64,000 nt of DNA. Source: Xylocopa sonorina. Lineage: Eukaryota > Arthropoda > Insecta > Hymenoptera > Apidae. Location of the stretch: positions 10,940,001 to 11,004,000 of the forward strand of contig NC_135195.1 in assembly GCF_050948175.1 (NCBI RefSeq), in the 5' to 3' direction. This document shows positions 33,763 to 46,982 of this stretch, in pieces. The notes under the pieces are model-generated. The model was not told the DNA's origin. It did no database searches and saw nothing but the letters and a program-made list of their open reading frames with translations. Position 1 is the first letter of the stretch, and the number at the start of each line of letters is the position of its first letter. The translations under genes were made by a program, and so were the position numbers.

Positions 33763-36700
33763 GTAAGTGTGACGTTTCGTGAGGTGATTGCATCGTTGTT
33801 TTATGTGGTTTCTACGAATATTCGTTCATGTGACATAGTGTTATCGTGCTTCCTGTGTTTATCCGCAGGTTCGCTAAGAAAATCCGAGTATTCGATAAAG
33901 TAGGTATCAAAATTTAGATGGATTCGCGCGCAGCGTAAAGCTCCTGCGATACTGTTACACGTTAAAATCATCTCGATTTTATGCGTCTAAGACGTTTTTC
34001 TATTGCCCAACGAACGATGGGATAGGAGGGGTTTAACCGTTCTATTACGTGGGTGTAACGCTGTTTCGAATTGCTCGACCGATCAGCGTCGGTCGAAAAT
34101 TCTGTTTCGGGTTGTGTTACTCTCTCCTCGAGTCAAAAGTAGGCGTTATTTAAATGACATACGTTCTTGCATTCTAAATGTACCTTATAACAGAGAAATA
34201 ACGCGTTTCGCTGTATTTTCCAATTACCCCGTATCGATTCGCCGACAATATCGCCTCTCACTTTCCGGCGCATACGTTTCCGTAAAAAAATACCACATGC
34301 ATGCACAGGACGTATCCTTTCAATGCACCGTGCATTTTTCGAGGTTACGTGATGTCCGTGATCTGTCTCTTAACTTTTGTATCCCGCGATCTCGTCTAAT
34401 TGCGTACTTCGCAGAGGGAACGAAATAAAAATATCGAGTCTTGTTTTTCCGCTTCGATTCGATTTGTGTTTAGATTCCGCCGTCTCGACTACCTAGCCAC
34501 GATAACACATTATGTAATGTGTACGTACACATTGATCGTTAATTGTCACAACAAAAAGGAAGAATTCGATATCTCAAGTGTAGCCTGTAATACGTATATT
34601 AACAATTACTATTGTATAACGAATCGCGTTATTAAGGATAATAGTAACGATTAGACGTTGATTATAAATTTATAGGCTATTGTTGGGGCTAGATTGGAAA
34701 TAATATGAACGAACCGATCCGGCGCAACGAATACTTTCCAGTAAACGTCGAATTCCGATCATCGAGCCGTGTGTAAAGATCGTCTCGTCGTGCCTCGCAC
34801 CTAGAGAAGAATAGGTTCAATCACGTAAATCGTCCCTGGAGTCGCGTAAACACACCCAAAGGGACAGTTTCGTCGGCGCACGTATTCGTGCCGGCTCGTT
34901 GGCCAGCGATAATCGTGCCGCGTCGGGGCGCACACGTGTCCTTTGCATTCCAATTTTCCCGCCACGGTTTTTGTCCTTGAATTCGTCCTTTTCGCCCGCG
35001 CCTCCATGTTCTACACCGCGCGTTTCCCGTCGTGCAGCGAGAAAGAAAGGGACGAGGAACGCGGAGCGCATCGCGCGATGGTATAAAACGCATCGCGAGG
35101 CGAGCGAGCCAGCCCATGCGAACTCTGGCAATTAGCAATTGGCTAATTACACGGTTAACGAACGGTACACGGCATCCACGTCGAATAATTCAGTCACAAT
35201 GCTTAATTGTGCTCTGTAAACGGGCCGCTCTTCTTCCTCCCCTGTTTTATTACGCGGCTACGTGTAACACTTCCACGTGCGCCGAGTGTGCACGGATGCG
35301 TTTTCTGGCCTCGACGTAGCCAAGATGCGTCTTCCCGCTGAGCCGGATTCGCGGACGAGCATCAGCCGATTCTCTCACGTGTGTTTCTTACCTAATTAAT
35401 TCAACCTTAAACAGAGAGCTCGGAAGCGGAGTGAGAGGTAGCGGCCGCAACCTTGCGCTGAATGTTACGAGACGCTTGCGCCGAATGATCAAACGCTATC
35501 ATCGGTCGTCTACTTTGCTCTATCGCGAGGAGTGCCTTCTGAGGTTTATCGTATTCCCTAGAAAATTCTATTCAACCCCTTGCTATTCGAGATTTAACGA
35601 GAAACGTTTGCTTGCCCGCTGGATATTTCCCACATCGCTTGGGTTTACCTTTTTACGGCCCCGCGTATATATCGTTGGAATCTTTTTACGGAATTAAATT
35701 CCTCGTACGAGAGTATAAAACTCATCGATTTATACCGTTCCTCTGTGTCTAATGGTTTCCAAGATATTAGACGAAATATGTTCATCGCTCCTAACGTCGA
35801 GGGTGGTTTCCGTCTCGTAGGGGAATGAACGTAGGGGGAAAAAGAACGTAGTAGGTAGAGTGAAAGCATTTTGTATTTTTAACGACAAGTGAAACGCATT
35901 TCACGATGCTCACGGCCTCTTTTTATATTCAGACTTCATTTTATTATATCGGTTGTGTTATATATGTATTTTGTTTGTGAATACATTATATTCAGCTGAT
36001 GCTCATTTTGCTACTCGTCGTTTGTTTATCCACTGGTTTGGCCGCCCAATGATGATGACATTGTTATCATGGCTAATAATATCGTTTACTTTTCCCGAGT
36101 AAATGTGTAACGAGTTATATATATTTACATAACTTATCTTGAATATATATATGTACACGCGATTTCTTGAATCACATTGAAAATAGATAGCAATTTCATT
36201 CGTTGACGAAATTCATCGTACAACGATACTTAGCAAAGGTATTATTACTATTAAGTGAAATCTTTATTGTATTGTTAATTCTTTCCTCTGTAATTCAATT
36301 CTTTCCTCTACATCATAAAAGGAAAGTGTACTGGTTAATTATCAGTAATTTCCAGGCAAATTATATAATGATTTAATTGAGTGAATCGCACTCTTACGAC
36401 TACTTGAGAATCGTCTGTTACTTTGTCGTTTATTCAAACAGACGTAATTTTTTATACGAACAGGAAAAATGTTAATTCTTCGTTCTTCGTTCGATCCCTC
36501 GAAACGGTCAAAGTAAAAGAAATCTGAATTTTGATGCGCGTCGATTACCAAATAGGCAGTGTATTTGCATTATGATTCACACCGCTGATATATTGCTTTA
36601 TTTACATGGCAAATTATCAATTCATCTACGCGGCGCATTAAACGCTCTCAAATATTGTACCTTTCAATTTACAGAGGCTGGGGATGCGAGGGGATACTTT

Positions 36701-39700
36701 TGTTTATCATTTGCCTCGATGGCTGCGGCTATTTTCGCTTTATTCGGTATTTTAATTAGCAATTGAGCGTCCTGGTGAAACGCCGGCTCCGATCTATACT
36801 TAGTCTCATTAAATTTGTTACGACACGCTCGTTTCCTACTCTCTTTTGCTACTTAAAAACGCGTTAGGCAGTGTGCAGCTCCTATTTTTTTTTCTCGAAA
36901 TCCCTAATTAGAAATTCGCTTTAAATGCGATGGAAAACGTTGGGGTTCGATTCCTTTAAACGCAACCAGTATAATTACTCTTACGAGCAACCGTGGAAAT
37001 CCTGTGAATCGATGAAATTCGTATCGAGCGTACGTGAATTCCTTTGATAATCGGTTGTCGACAGAATTTAATGAGAATTTCGTTTTTATTGCTGTTTTAG
37101 AGGGGAATATATCTGAAGGATGGACAATCAATCTGAAATATAGGTAAGATTCGAGTATTTTTTACGTATTCTTAAGTTTAAGTAATTACGCGTGATAATC
37201 GTTTGCTCGTTTGTCTTCTTGCGATATCGACCAATTAAACTGAATTAGAGGAATTTATTAGCGCCGATATCTCGCATTGTACGAAGAATCCGCATAGTCT
37301 ATACGTACATCTACGTACGTATAAGAACCTGGTCAGACATTCCTTTCCTCTTTTATTTCGAAGATACTGCAAATTAACTTAATTGAAACGCGATAACGCT
37401 CTCGAAGTAGTTCGCGGAGGTCTTATACGATTTAGGAATTCCAAATCAGCGAAGTTATTCTAGAAGGTTCAGCTTTCGTTCCACACAGTTTACATTTATA
37501 CAAAAAAGAATCTTAGAAGGATGAAAACATCCAGTCGGATTCACGTGAAACGAACGACTAATTGTTGCAAAAAATTCTTGTCTCAATAACAACCACGCAA
37601 TTATAAAATCAAATGCTTATATATAAAGAAAATAAAAAATTGCGTTAATGTAAAGGACGCGGAATTAAAATAGAGCGAAGCGCAATACGAGTCACGTTCC
37701 GAGATGAAAATAAAGAGGCGGTCGTAAGATTTAAATACTACGCGATAAATCATTAATCGAGTCGAGAATCGTCGTATTGCGTTGCATCGGAGCAATTAAA
37801 CTTTACAATCATTTTATCGCATAAAATCAGTCGCTCGTTATCGCCGAGCTCCTTCAGATACTTTAATATCGCACCTCTCCTCATTAGTAACATTTTCAAG
37901 GGTGCTGCTCGCAATTGCAGAATGAATCATCTCGCGAGACCTCAGTCTCGTGAAAAAAATCTCCGAGCAGCGATACATCCTTCGCAATTCCTTTTATATT
38001 CCTCTACGTGCCTCTCTATTCTTTTAGAGAGAAAGGAACAATTTTTCTTTTCTTTTTTTTACGAACAAACTCAAGAGTGTCTCTATCAAATGATTATCTG
38101 CTGAAACTTGCGAAATGTACATATCGTTTCAATTGTTCACGAGTACGAAATAAAAAGTAAAACTGTTGCTTTATAGTGACACGTTTCAGTAAGATACAGA
38201 GTGGCTTCATGATAATTCCTCTTCTGTTATTACATTTTTCTTTAAAAGAAAGCATTCTTTTTCTTTGAAATCGTTAATCACCGAGGATATGAGACGGTCA
38301 TTAACGATGGTAAAGGTTTACGCACTATTGTTGAAGAGTTTGTATCTTCGTGTCTCTGTATACGTAGAAGATTAAAGTATTTGAGAAATTTTTCTTCAGA
38401 ACCGATTAATGCAACGCGTCGTCAAGTTTGTAGAGAAGTAGCTGCTCCTTTAAACCGAGCTACCACGAAAGGAGTTGAAGTACGAAACCGAAGGCGATGT
38501 TCGGTGTGACCCAAATGCGATTTAAACGGTTCGCGGATACGTCTAGCGTTTCGCGAAGGACATAATCGTTTTTCCGTTTTACGACCGATCTTGCACACGC
38601 GGGATTCAATACGAACAAAGTCCGTGTTGCGTGGGATTTATCCAGCGAGAGTTGTTTTTCGAGAGGCTGGTACCTGCGTCGCCTTTAATAGAGGGTTGCG
38701 GAGAACGGTTTCTACCCCAACCGGTACCCTCTCGCGGCCTTTATTCAGCAGTGATGAAATTCTCAGTTATTCATTTATATATACACGTTTCTTTAGTTTC
38801 GAAAGTGTTAACGGATGAACCTTTTACATTTTCCATTCATTTTTGATAATAATAATTTCATACAGTTTCTCTGCGCGAATTAATTTCGTATTTCTAATAG
38901 ACTAGATGGTTATTAGTACGCGTCGGGAATTCTTCAGCCCGAGCCACGATCTACGAGCGAAAACAACGTCGATACGAATGCCGCCGAGGAATTCATGGGG
39001 TTTAATTATTCATCGTTAAATTATGCAAAATTAATCTCGTGCCTGGCTGCAATTCCGCTCGATCCGCGTGCTCGTTAAGAAACGTTCGACGAAATCGTTA
39101 GTCGAAATACTTCCCGATATTAACGACTGCGCCCGTTGTCGACTATCAACGGGCTTTCAGAAATTTCCAGATATATAATTGCTCCGCGGAACAACAAGCG
39201 CCTTTGTAAAGTCTGCATTCGCGACGTCGGAACATCACGTGCTCCGACCGACGCTGTTCGCCTCAGAACACTCTTAGGCATCGCATTCGTGTACGTAGAT
39301 CTTAGAATAAGTATGACCAATGACGAACTGCTTATATAAATTAGTTTTGATATTACATCGCGATAAAGAGAGCCAATGTAACGATGGGGACTTCCACGAC
39401 GTTAGGACCTCGACGATAAAAGTAAACTCGAAGCCTCGTATCCACAATTTGTGCAACGTTCTATTTACGGTTTAGAGTTCGTTTCATCCCTCGAACTTGG
39501 ACCGTACAAAGCTCGTTTTTTTCCTATCGTTTGTCCCCGTTTTGGACTTGCCTCGCGTTCTCTTCACCCTACGTGTCGCCAGATTGATCAATCCTCGAAC
39601 CTTTCCGCGTCACTTCGCGACAGCGATTTTTCTGGGTCACGTCGTACTTTCTTCTCTTCGAGCCCTCGCAACGCGCAAGTTCGCGTACCGCATTCGATAC

Positions 39701-42700
39701 GGATTCACCCGTGTCCCGTGTGAATCGCGTCACGTTACAACAACCAGAGACAGTTAGAAAGTTGTAAACAGCCGGCTGCTTAGAATCTGCACGCTAAATG
39801 CCGGCCATCGCTGTCCCCTTTTTCGCGCCCGCATTGTCCTCGTCGCGGTGCACGCTCGATCATCCTGTTTCGCCCGCCACGGTTTTTAATCCCGCTGGAA
39901 ATGGATAATTCCACGCGGAGGTGGTTCAGGAAAGCCGGCGTAATTTCGTGCCAGCGGGCCGCTGGAAATTGGAGCTTTATACATGCAAATGGAATACGTC
40001 TGCCAGCTGCTTCGAGCTGATAAAAGATCCTTCGGACGTTTCGCTCGTAGAAGAAGAATTCGTCTAATAACTGTTACACCGGACGTACGCGAATTGGTCG
40101 TACAAGTAGAAACGAGATTTATCCATCCGTGAATTCTGAAACTACATTTTCGCCTCGTCTCGTAAACCATATCCTCGTTGGATCGTACCAGCAGTTCCCT
40201 GGCGTACAGTGGATGCGAATCTTCAATTTTCATTCGAAACGGTGCTCCAGATACGATTAACATCTTCGAACAGATTTAAACAAGACGCCCACTGCATTAC
40301 CAACGGAAGAGTTAACTCGGTTTTCCCGCGTTTCCCATTTCTTCGCGTGGTATCGTGAGGACACGCACGCGTTCACAGGAAAAAAGGCGATCGTTTCCCG
40401 AGAAATCGCAAACGCGTGCAGTCTGCCGCTGGATAACGCCAGATGGAAAACGGCGGGTCACGGTACAGTAACGTGTACTGTTAAAGAGAAAACACACACG
40501 GCGCAAATCTGTCGAGCGCGCTCTTTGCTCCCTTCGTTTCTCTCCTTTCTTTTTTCATTTCCTTCGCCTCCGCCTTCTTCCTCGTCCTCCGCTTCCCTTC
40601 CATTTTTTTTCTTCTTCTTCCTTCCCCGCTCCTCTTTTCCCTTTTTTTTCTTTTTTATTTCCTCTTTCTCCCTCCCGGGTTTGCTTCTGTCCTCGCGTGC
40701 CAGGGATATTAATAGTGCTCGGTTACGAGACATCGGCGCGAATAAGCTTTGCATAAATTACGCGAAAAAGGGGAACGCGCGCCGGTTCGACGATCGAGAA
40801 TTTCGCCGGCTATCTTCGTCACGATCTGCCATTTTGGTTAACGTAAATCTCGACGCGTCTCGATGCAAGACGGATAAATCTGTTGTCGATCGCGCGAGCG
40901 GTTATCCTTTGATCGATCCGGTTCCTTGTTCCTCTCTGAACCGATTTACTTTCTTTGGACGTGTTCTGCTTTAAAACGCGCTGTTAGTCGAAGACTCGTC
41001 ACTTGTTTACTGCGATCCTCCCGTTGCCAGAGAAGAATGGCATTGCAGCTGTTGTCATTAACAGAGCTGTGAGAATTAAACGATCGAAGATACAAACTAA
41101 GGTTACGCAAATGATACCGAGCACGAGATCGAATTGTATCCCTCGTTCGTTTCATATTTATGTTTCTCACGGACACATAACGATCCCAGGAAGAAAACCG
41201 CGTCAGCGACAAATTCTACGCTTCAAGAAACGATTAGCGATCGTGATACGAACGAATATAAAACAGATGTTTCATGCACGATGATCTAGCAGAATTTAGT
41301 TCTGGCTTTAATAAACCGCGTTCTTGGCCCCGGAACGTTATGCTTTCCGTTCTCCCGGTTGCTATAATTAAACCAGAGCCTTTATCCTCGCTGTATCCCT
41401 ATTATCCTCGCGGTGTCACGGTATCGCCGTCGAAATAATAAGCGGTAATTAGCCTCGGCTGCAGATCGAATTAGATCTCCGTCTCGTCCGTTTAACGAGT
41501 CGAAGGATGTCCCGGACACGTTTCGCGCCCTCCGTTCCTCGCCTTTTCCCATTTCTTTCTCCGTTCTTGTTAAGCTGATATCTGTTTGGTCGCGCGAGGC
41601 GAACGGGGCGAGGCACCTTGCGGTTTTCCTTGGCGGGGCGGCGAACGAGTGTTGAACCTCTTGGGACGCAGCCTACGCGCTCGGCACCGTCGCGAATAAC
41701 GAGACCGGCACCGCGTTCGTTTCTGCCGGGCTCTCGCAGTTGCGAAATTGGTCAACCGCCTCGCGAGACCGTTCATTTTGCAACGCGACTCTGCAAATTT
41801 ACAACGCGATCTTTCCTCTCGTTTTCAGAACCGGAACTGCGTTCGATCGCGGTTGTTCCTCCTGGATAAGAGGAAGATGTGAGTAACTGGACGCGCAAAG
41901 TTCGCCGAATCTGTCCAGATCGAGTGTAATTCTTGAAGTTAGAGTAAGATTCCTGCATCGGGTACTAAATTTCTCAACGTTTTCACTCCAAAATGACAGG
42001 CTCGACAAAATCGTGTCGCTTTGTCACTCCACACGATATCCTCTCCTCTTGTTTTTAGGCTGTATCTCTCGTATATCTTTAGTACACTGTCACAGCCACA
42101 TTCTCGGAAGAATTTATAGGGTGTCATACGAAATAGCTGCTCCTGTCGCCGTGATCGAGTGTCTCGATTCTGTCTGCCAGTGAAAGAGAAATTTCTAATT
42201 CTGTTCATCGCGCCAAAGGACGGACGCTAAAAAAGTCTCGAGAGAGAAGAGAAATTCGTCGATCGACTTGACAACGTTTTGGAAAATTCTTCACAGATCC
42301 TGCGTACGTACTCGTTAGTTGTCACACGGTATGTCAAGTAGGTCGATAGCAAACGCGAAACGAATCACGGCGAATCACGCTCTTCCGGATTTCTCGGTCC
42401 CATCGTCGCAGATACAAATAAAACGGACAACGCTCGCGCGATATACTGGAAATTGTGCATCCGTTGCAAAACGTGACGCATCGCGCGTGCAATCGAGTCG
42501 CTTATTATTCGAGCTGGTCACGTTACACGTTTTCTTCGGCTGCCTCGTCGAATGCGTGCGATCCGCGTCCCCGAATTTCCGTTCGCTCCCGCTAATTGCC
42601 GTGGCTAACAAGGAACGACCGGCTACCAGAAGCGTCTCGCTTCCCTTACGAGGGCGCCCCGTGAGAAATTCTTCCGGCTTTCGTTCACTTTCCTACGATT

Positions 42701-45700
42701 ACCATAGACACGGGGCTATCCGTTCCCACGAGGCGCTTTCGGTCGCAGGAACTGCTCGATTTTTACCCGGCTGGCACACCACACTGTTTGGTACCTGTTG
42801 CGTGCGCTCCTCGGGGAAGTTTCAAGTTTTTAGCTGTTATTCGGTGCCCTGTAGATCTTATCGTCCCGTTTCTTGTCGGAAGTTAAGTTTCCATCGGGCG
42901 GGACAGTGTTCTTCGACGCTTCGTTGGAATCGGGTTCATTAACGTTGAATTGGAATTTTCCTGTGAAAGTCGACACATTTTGCATAATAACGAACGCGTT
43001 CAACACTTCCACGTGTCTTTAGTCAATTTTTAATATCGAACTAACGTTATTTTTAACGGCAAATAGATAAGCCAAGGGATAAGAAGAGATTATGAATTTT
43101 ATTTACACGCTACTAGTTTTGATAAACTGATAATATCGCAGTGTTTAATGATGCTTCTGAGTTCCGTTATCCAAAGTTTCGTTATCAGGGGGTTGTTGGA
43201 ATTCGATTGGCAAGGATCAATTTTAATCACTACGTGGATGTTACTAGACAGCATGTGCACAGTGCTTGATATTGTATATTTTGTATGAAAAGCGTTACTC
43301 TGGATTCCATAATGAATGCCCGCTTTGTAAGCCGAGCTCGAAGCAGTGCTCTTTCAAAGTTTCATCTATCAATGAAGATCAGTTTACATTTTTTATTCGC
43401 TCTTTTTTGTAGACACATTCCTATGCATAGTACGTGTTTCTTGCCAGTAGGAAACTACGAAAAGAGCAGGCGTATTTGCGGAGAAATTAATTTTGGGTAT
43501 CCTGCTTCGTTATTCTCCTAGTGAAGCAACAAAGGATGGACAATTTAAACAACTACGTCTGAGTAACTGCAAATTGTTGGTAGAATAGAATTTTCATTAA
43601 AAATCTGCGATTCTCCAATGATCGCATATCGCGAACAGTGGCGTAGAAATCACGAACAGCGTCGTAATCGATTATGACGAAACGGTCATTAAACGGACGC
43701 GGTGAATCTGCTTGGAGAGGACACTCGAGGTGAAAGTTTGATTCCGTGGTGGACGCGCGTGACACGGTTTGCGCGAAATTCGAAAAAGCGGGGGACAAAA
43801 TCATGCCCACGTTCGTGTTTACGTAATGGCGATCCTCGTGTTAGCACGACCGGCCGCGGCTATATATTTTCGCGTGACATAACGCGCTCGTCATAGACAC
43901 CGACCAAGGATAAACTTCACTTGAATTATTCAATGTTTGCTCGTGCAACGGATTTGTCTCGCTGCTACTGGTCTCCGATTATGTCGCACAAACGCGCGGA
44001 ATTTCGTTTCAAATGGCCTGCGTACAGGGGAGGCTTCCCTGCGGAAGAATGCATCCCTGTGCGCGACTAGGCTGTAGGGGCTGTTATTTAATTAACCAGT
44101 CGTGATCGATGTCTGGGGAATACTTTCATTTATGATCGAATTGTTTAAAGTCAATCTTTCCCCGTTTTCTAAATTGTTCTATTCAAACAGAAATATAAGT
44201 GTTTAGATACTTTTTATCGTAAATCTAATAGTACTGGTATCGATGTTTGTCCTTGGTTATGGCAGAGAAAAATGTCTCATTAAAAGTTCTGATTCATCGT
44301 TTTACTTCCTGGAACGTTCGAGCGTTCAAATCGCGAACCGTGATTCGTCAAAACTCTTCTTTTCAATAGAGTACTCTTTAATGTACGTTTAAATTGTGTG
44401 TCTATGAAAAATTGCTTGGATCTTGTATACATCCGTGCGCTGACAGAAGCTCCTATTGTAACCAGAGCACGATACGTACTTTTAATACGCTTAGCGGAAA
44501 ATAGGTTTCCGATCCCCGCATCTCGGTTTCTATTGTTTCATTCGCGAACCCGCTGCTCAACCGTTGAACCGACGTTACAGTATCCTTCTCTGTGCCACGA
44601 AGTGTCTCGGTTACAAAACGCAACGAAGTTTATAGGAAATGGTAATTTAAACCCCTCGTGTGCTTCGCAAGCATACTCTGCGACCACAAGGGCTGCTGTT
44701 CGCATCGCTTAAGCGGCGCGCTCGAACCGCGAAACGTATTTCGAAAAAGAACGCGCGCCACTTTCTAAATCTCTATCTCTTTCGATAAACCCATCGAAGG
44801 GTCAATGACTGTTCGAAGGCACGTAATTAAGAAATTTTCCATTTCCTGTAATGTCCCATTGACAAGCGCGAGCAATGATTCTGGCCCTAATCGCCTCGCT
44901 GATATAAACGCATGCTGCATCCGTCCAATAAGAAATGATGAGTGTAGATAGAGCCATTTTCAATTGGACGACCGTGTCGCGAATTTGTCATTTTACGTAT
45001 CGGCCGTGAAATGCGTAGATATTCTCGTTTAAAAATCCTTGTTTCCATCGAGAAACGTATCGGAAGTCAATACTGTGCGCAGCTGGAATGTTGAGTAGCG
45101 CGATGACGGACTCCAAGATGCTTCGATGTCGTTTTAAAGTCCATTGCAGAGAAAATTATGTGTGGCTATTCGAAACGAATACTCATTCAGCTAACCAAGT
45201 TTCTAGATCTGCGTAGTATGTAGATCTTTTATAAGAAGTGTCACGTGGGCAGCTGGCTGACTCACGGTGTTTACGAAGCATGCGAGACTTTTCGCAACGG
45301 AATCTGAATGTCTTTTCTTCCAGCGTTACGTGAAACAGGGAAATTTACTCCACTCTGTTAACTCCAATATCGTTTTCCAATTTTTCGATGCTCGTATACG
45401 TGTAATGGATATTAGTCGGAGAAGAGAAAAATGATTTTTCTGAAATCGTGATAGAGCGGATTGAAATTCGAGGTGGAGAGGGTTGAGGACGCCGCGGCGG
45501 GTCCAATGGAACAGCGGAAACCGGACGATGTCGGCTCGAGTGGCCGCGGTTGCATCGGGCATGTTCTCACTCGCGCGTTCGTTTGCCGTCCGTTTCGAAA
45601 ATACACCCGGCGTGATTCACCTTTCACGCATGTCCGTCGTCTATCGGTGTCTAGCGCATTATAATGCGGACGGAACAAGCGGATAGTGAACGCGTTGGAA

Positions 45701-46982
45701 CAATGGCCACTTAAACTAACCGGCTGATTAAATGCTCACCTCGGCCGCCGCGGATGCACGATTAAATATGGTGCGCGCCGCCTCGCGCGGCGTGCTCATT
45801 TTCCACGATCGGTTCCTCGTCCGCGGGGACGTTTCTCCTTTTATGTAAATGTGTACCTTTAAATTTGCATCTCGAATGTGTTCATAATCCGAGAAACGTA
45901 CTTGCGAGAGGAAGAATGGTCGATTTCAGGGTTTGCGAGAGGCGGTTAATTTCAGCATGCGACACGGTTCTCTAGAAGAATGACAGCGATATTTATATTC
46001 TGGCCTCGAGAGTGGTACATTCGAGAAAAACTTGGCGAACACGTATAAAATAGAATGAAATCGCGGGAATAACGCCGCGCTGCCTTGCTGCTCTCTCGCT
46101 GCTCCTGAGGGCGGTTTTTGCGGTCGAAACTTCCGAAGAATGTTTTCGTGGACGACGGGATCGTTCGCCAAGGAGCACGCTTTAGATATCTGGTTTCTCG
46201 TGCAACAACCATAAAGATTTGCCTCATCGTGGGGGACACGGATCGAGAGCATGTGGTTCCAGCGTTGATTTTGTCTTCGAGATACACGATAGCCGTCCAC
46301 CTTTCTTTTCTCCCTTTTGCGCGTCCGCGTATCGGCTAACGATACGTCGCGTTTCGCGTCGACGCGCAAAAATCGCGGTACGAACGCGTAACGACGTTGC
46401 GTTCGATTAACGTTTGTCACAAGAGCAATCGTACGAATCGTTTTATCGAATTCTTATGCTAACAGCGTCTACCGTGATCCTTCGATGATTTTTCGTCGTT
46501 TATAGGTTCGCATAAACGTCACTCCAGCGAGTGTACGCCGTGTAGAAACTAACAGGAGAGTTAATTTACTTAATTATTATATATGTGCTCCAATTTCCTT
46601 CGCGCGTCTTGTATCAGAGAACCTTACATACTTGCGCGCCATAATTGAAATCATAAAATGGATTTAATAAGTCCTTGGCTCAGTTTGTACGTGTATGTAG
46701 ATTAAACATGGAGTACAGTATAATTAAGACGCTGACCTCGTTGATAGAAGAAAAATAGGTAACGAGGCAGATATCTACTGTTCGTATGATCGCGTGGCCT
46801 TAACGCGACAGCGGTGTCGCCGATGGCAGCAGAAATTGCTGCTTTGTCATCGCGCGCAAAATTATATACGAAAGGCAAAAGAAAAAGAGAAAAAAATTGT
46901 AAAAATAATTGGTACGTTTCAGCGCGAGATCGAGAAATGGATCCGTGGGCCGTTTTAAAAACGATTTCGTTGTCATTTGCAG
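33763..46982. other. Probable 13.2-kb first intron of Csk
   Basis: No coding exon with a domain is seen here. A small candidate cassette exon begins at 33870: AG, then GTTCGCTAAG, phase-compatible with MAARPK, with an in-frame TAG about 45 nt on. GC content rises from about 34800 to 46500, so long chance open frames appear on both strands, the longest about 200 codons at 42331-42942. A pyrimidine tract lies at 40521-40677. Alternative first exons or enhancers may be present but cannot be read from sequence alone. Confidence 0.45.
40521..40677 (+). repeat. Polypyrimidine tract, about 157 bp
   Basis: Almost uninterrupted C/T on the plus strand, with irregular CTTC, CCTC and T runs. It is low-complexity DNA inside the Csk intron and produces spurious Ser/Phe-rich and Lys/Glu-rich open frames. 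Confidence 0.9.

Noticed and set aside
36930..36960. GGGGTTCGATTCC, a tRNA T-loop-like word
   Set aside because: No acceptor stem, anticodon arm or D-loop can be built around it.
42331..42942. About 200-codon open frame inside the Csk intron
   Set aside because: Arg/Ser-rich, no motif, in a GC-rich region where several frames on both strands are open. Composition explains it better than coding.
46118..46420. Overlapping open frames on both strands before the Csk leader exon
   Set aside because: No domain or matching splice phase; typical of the GC-rich stretch.
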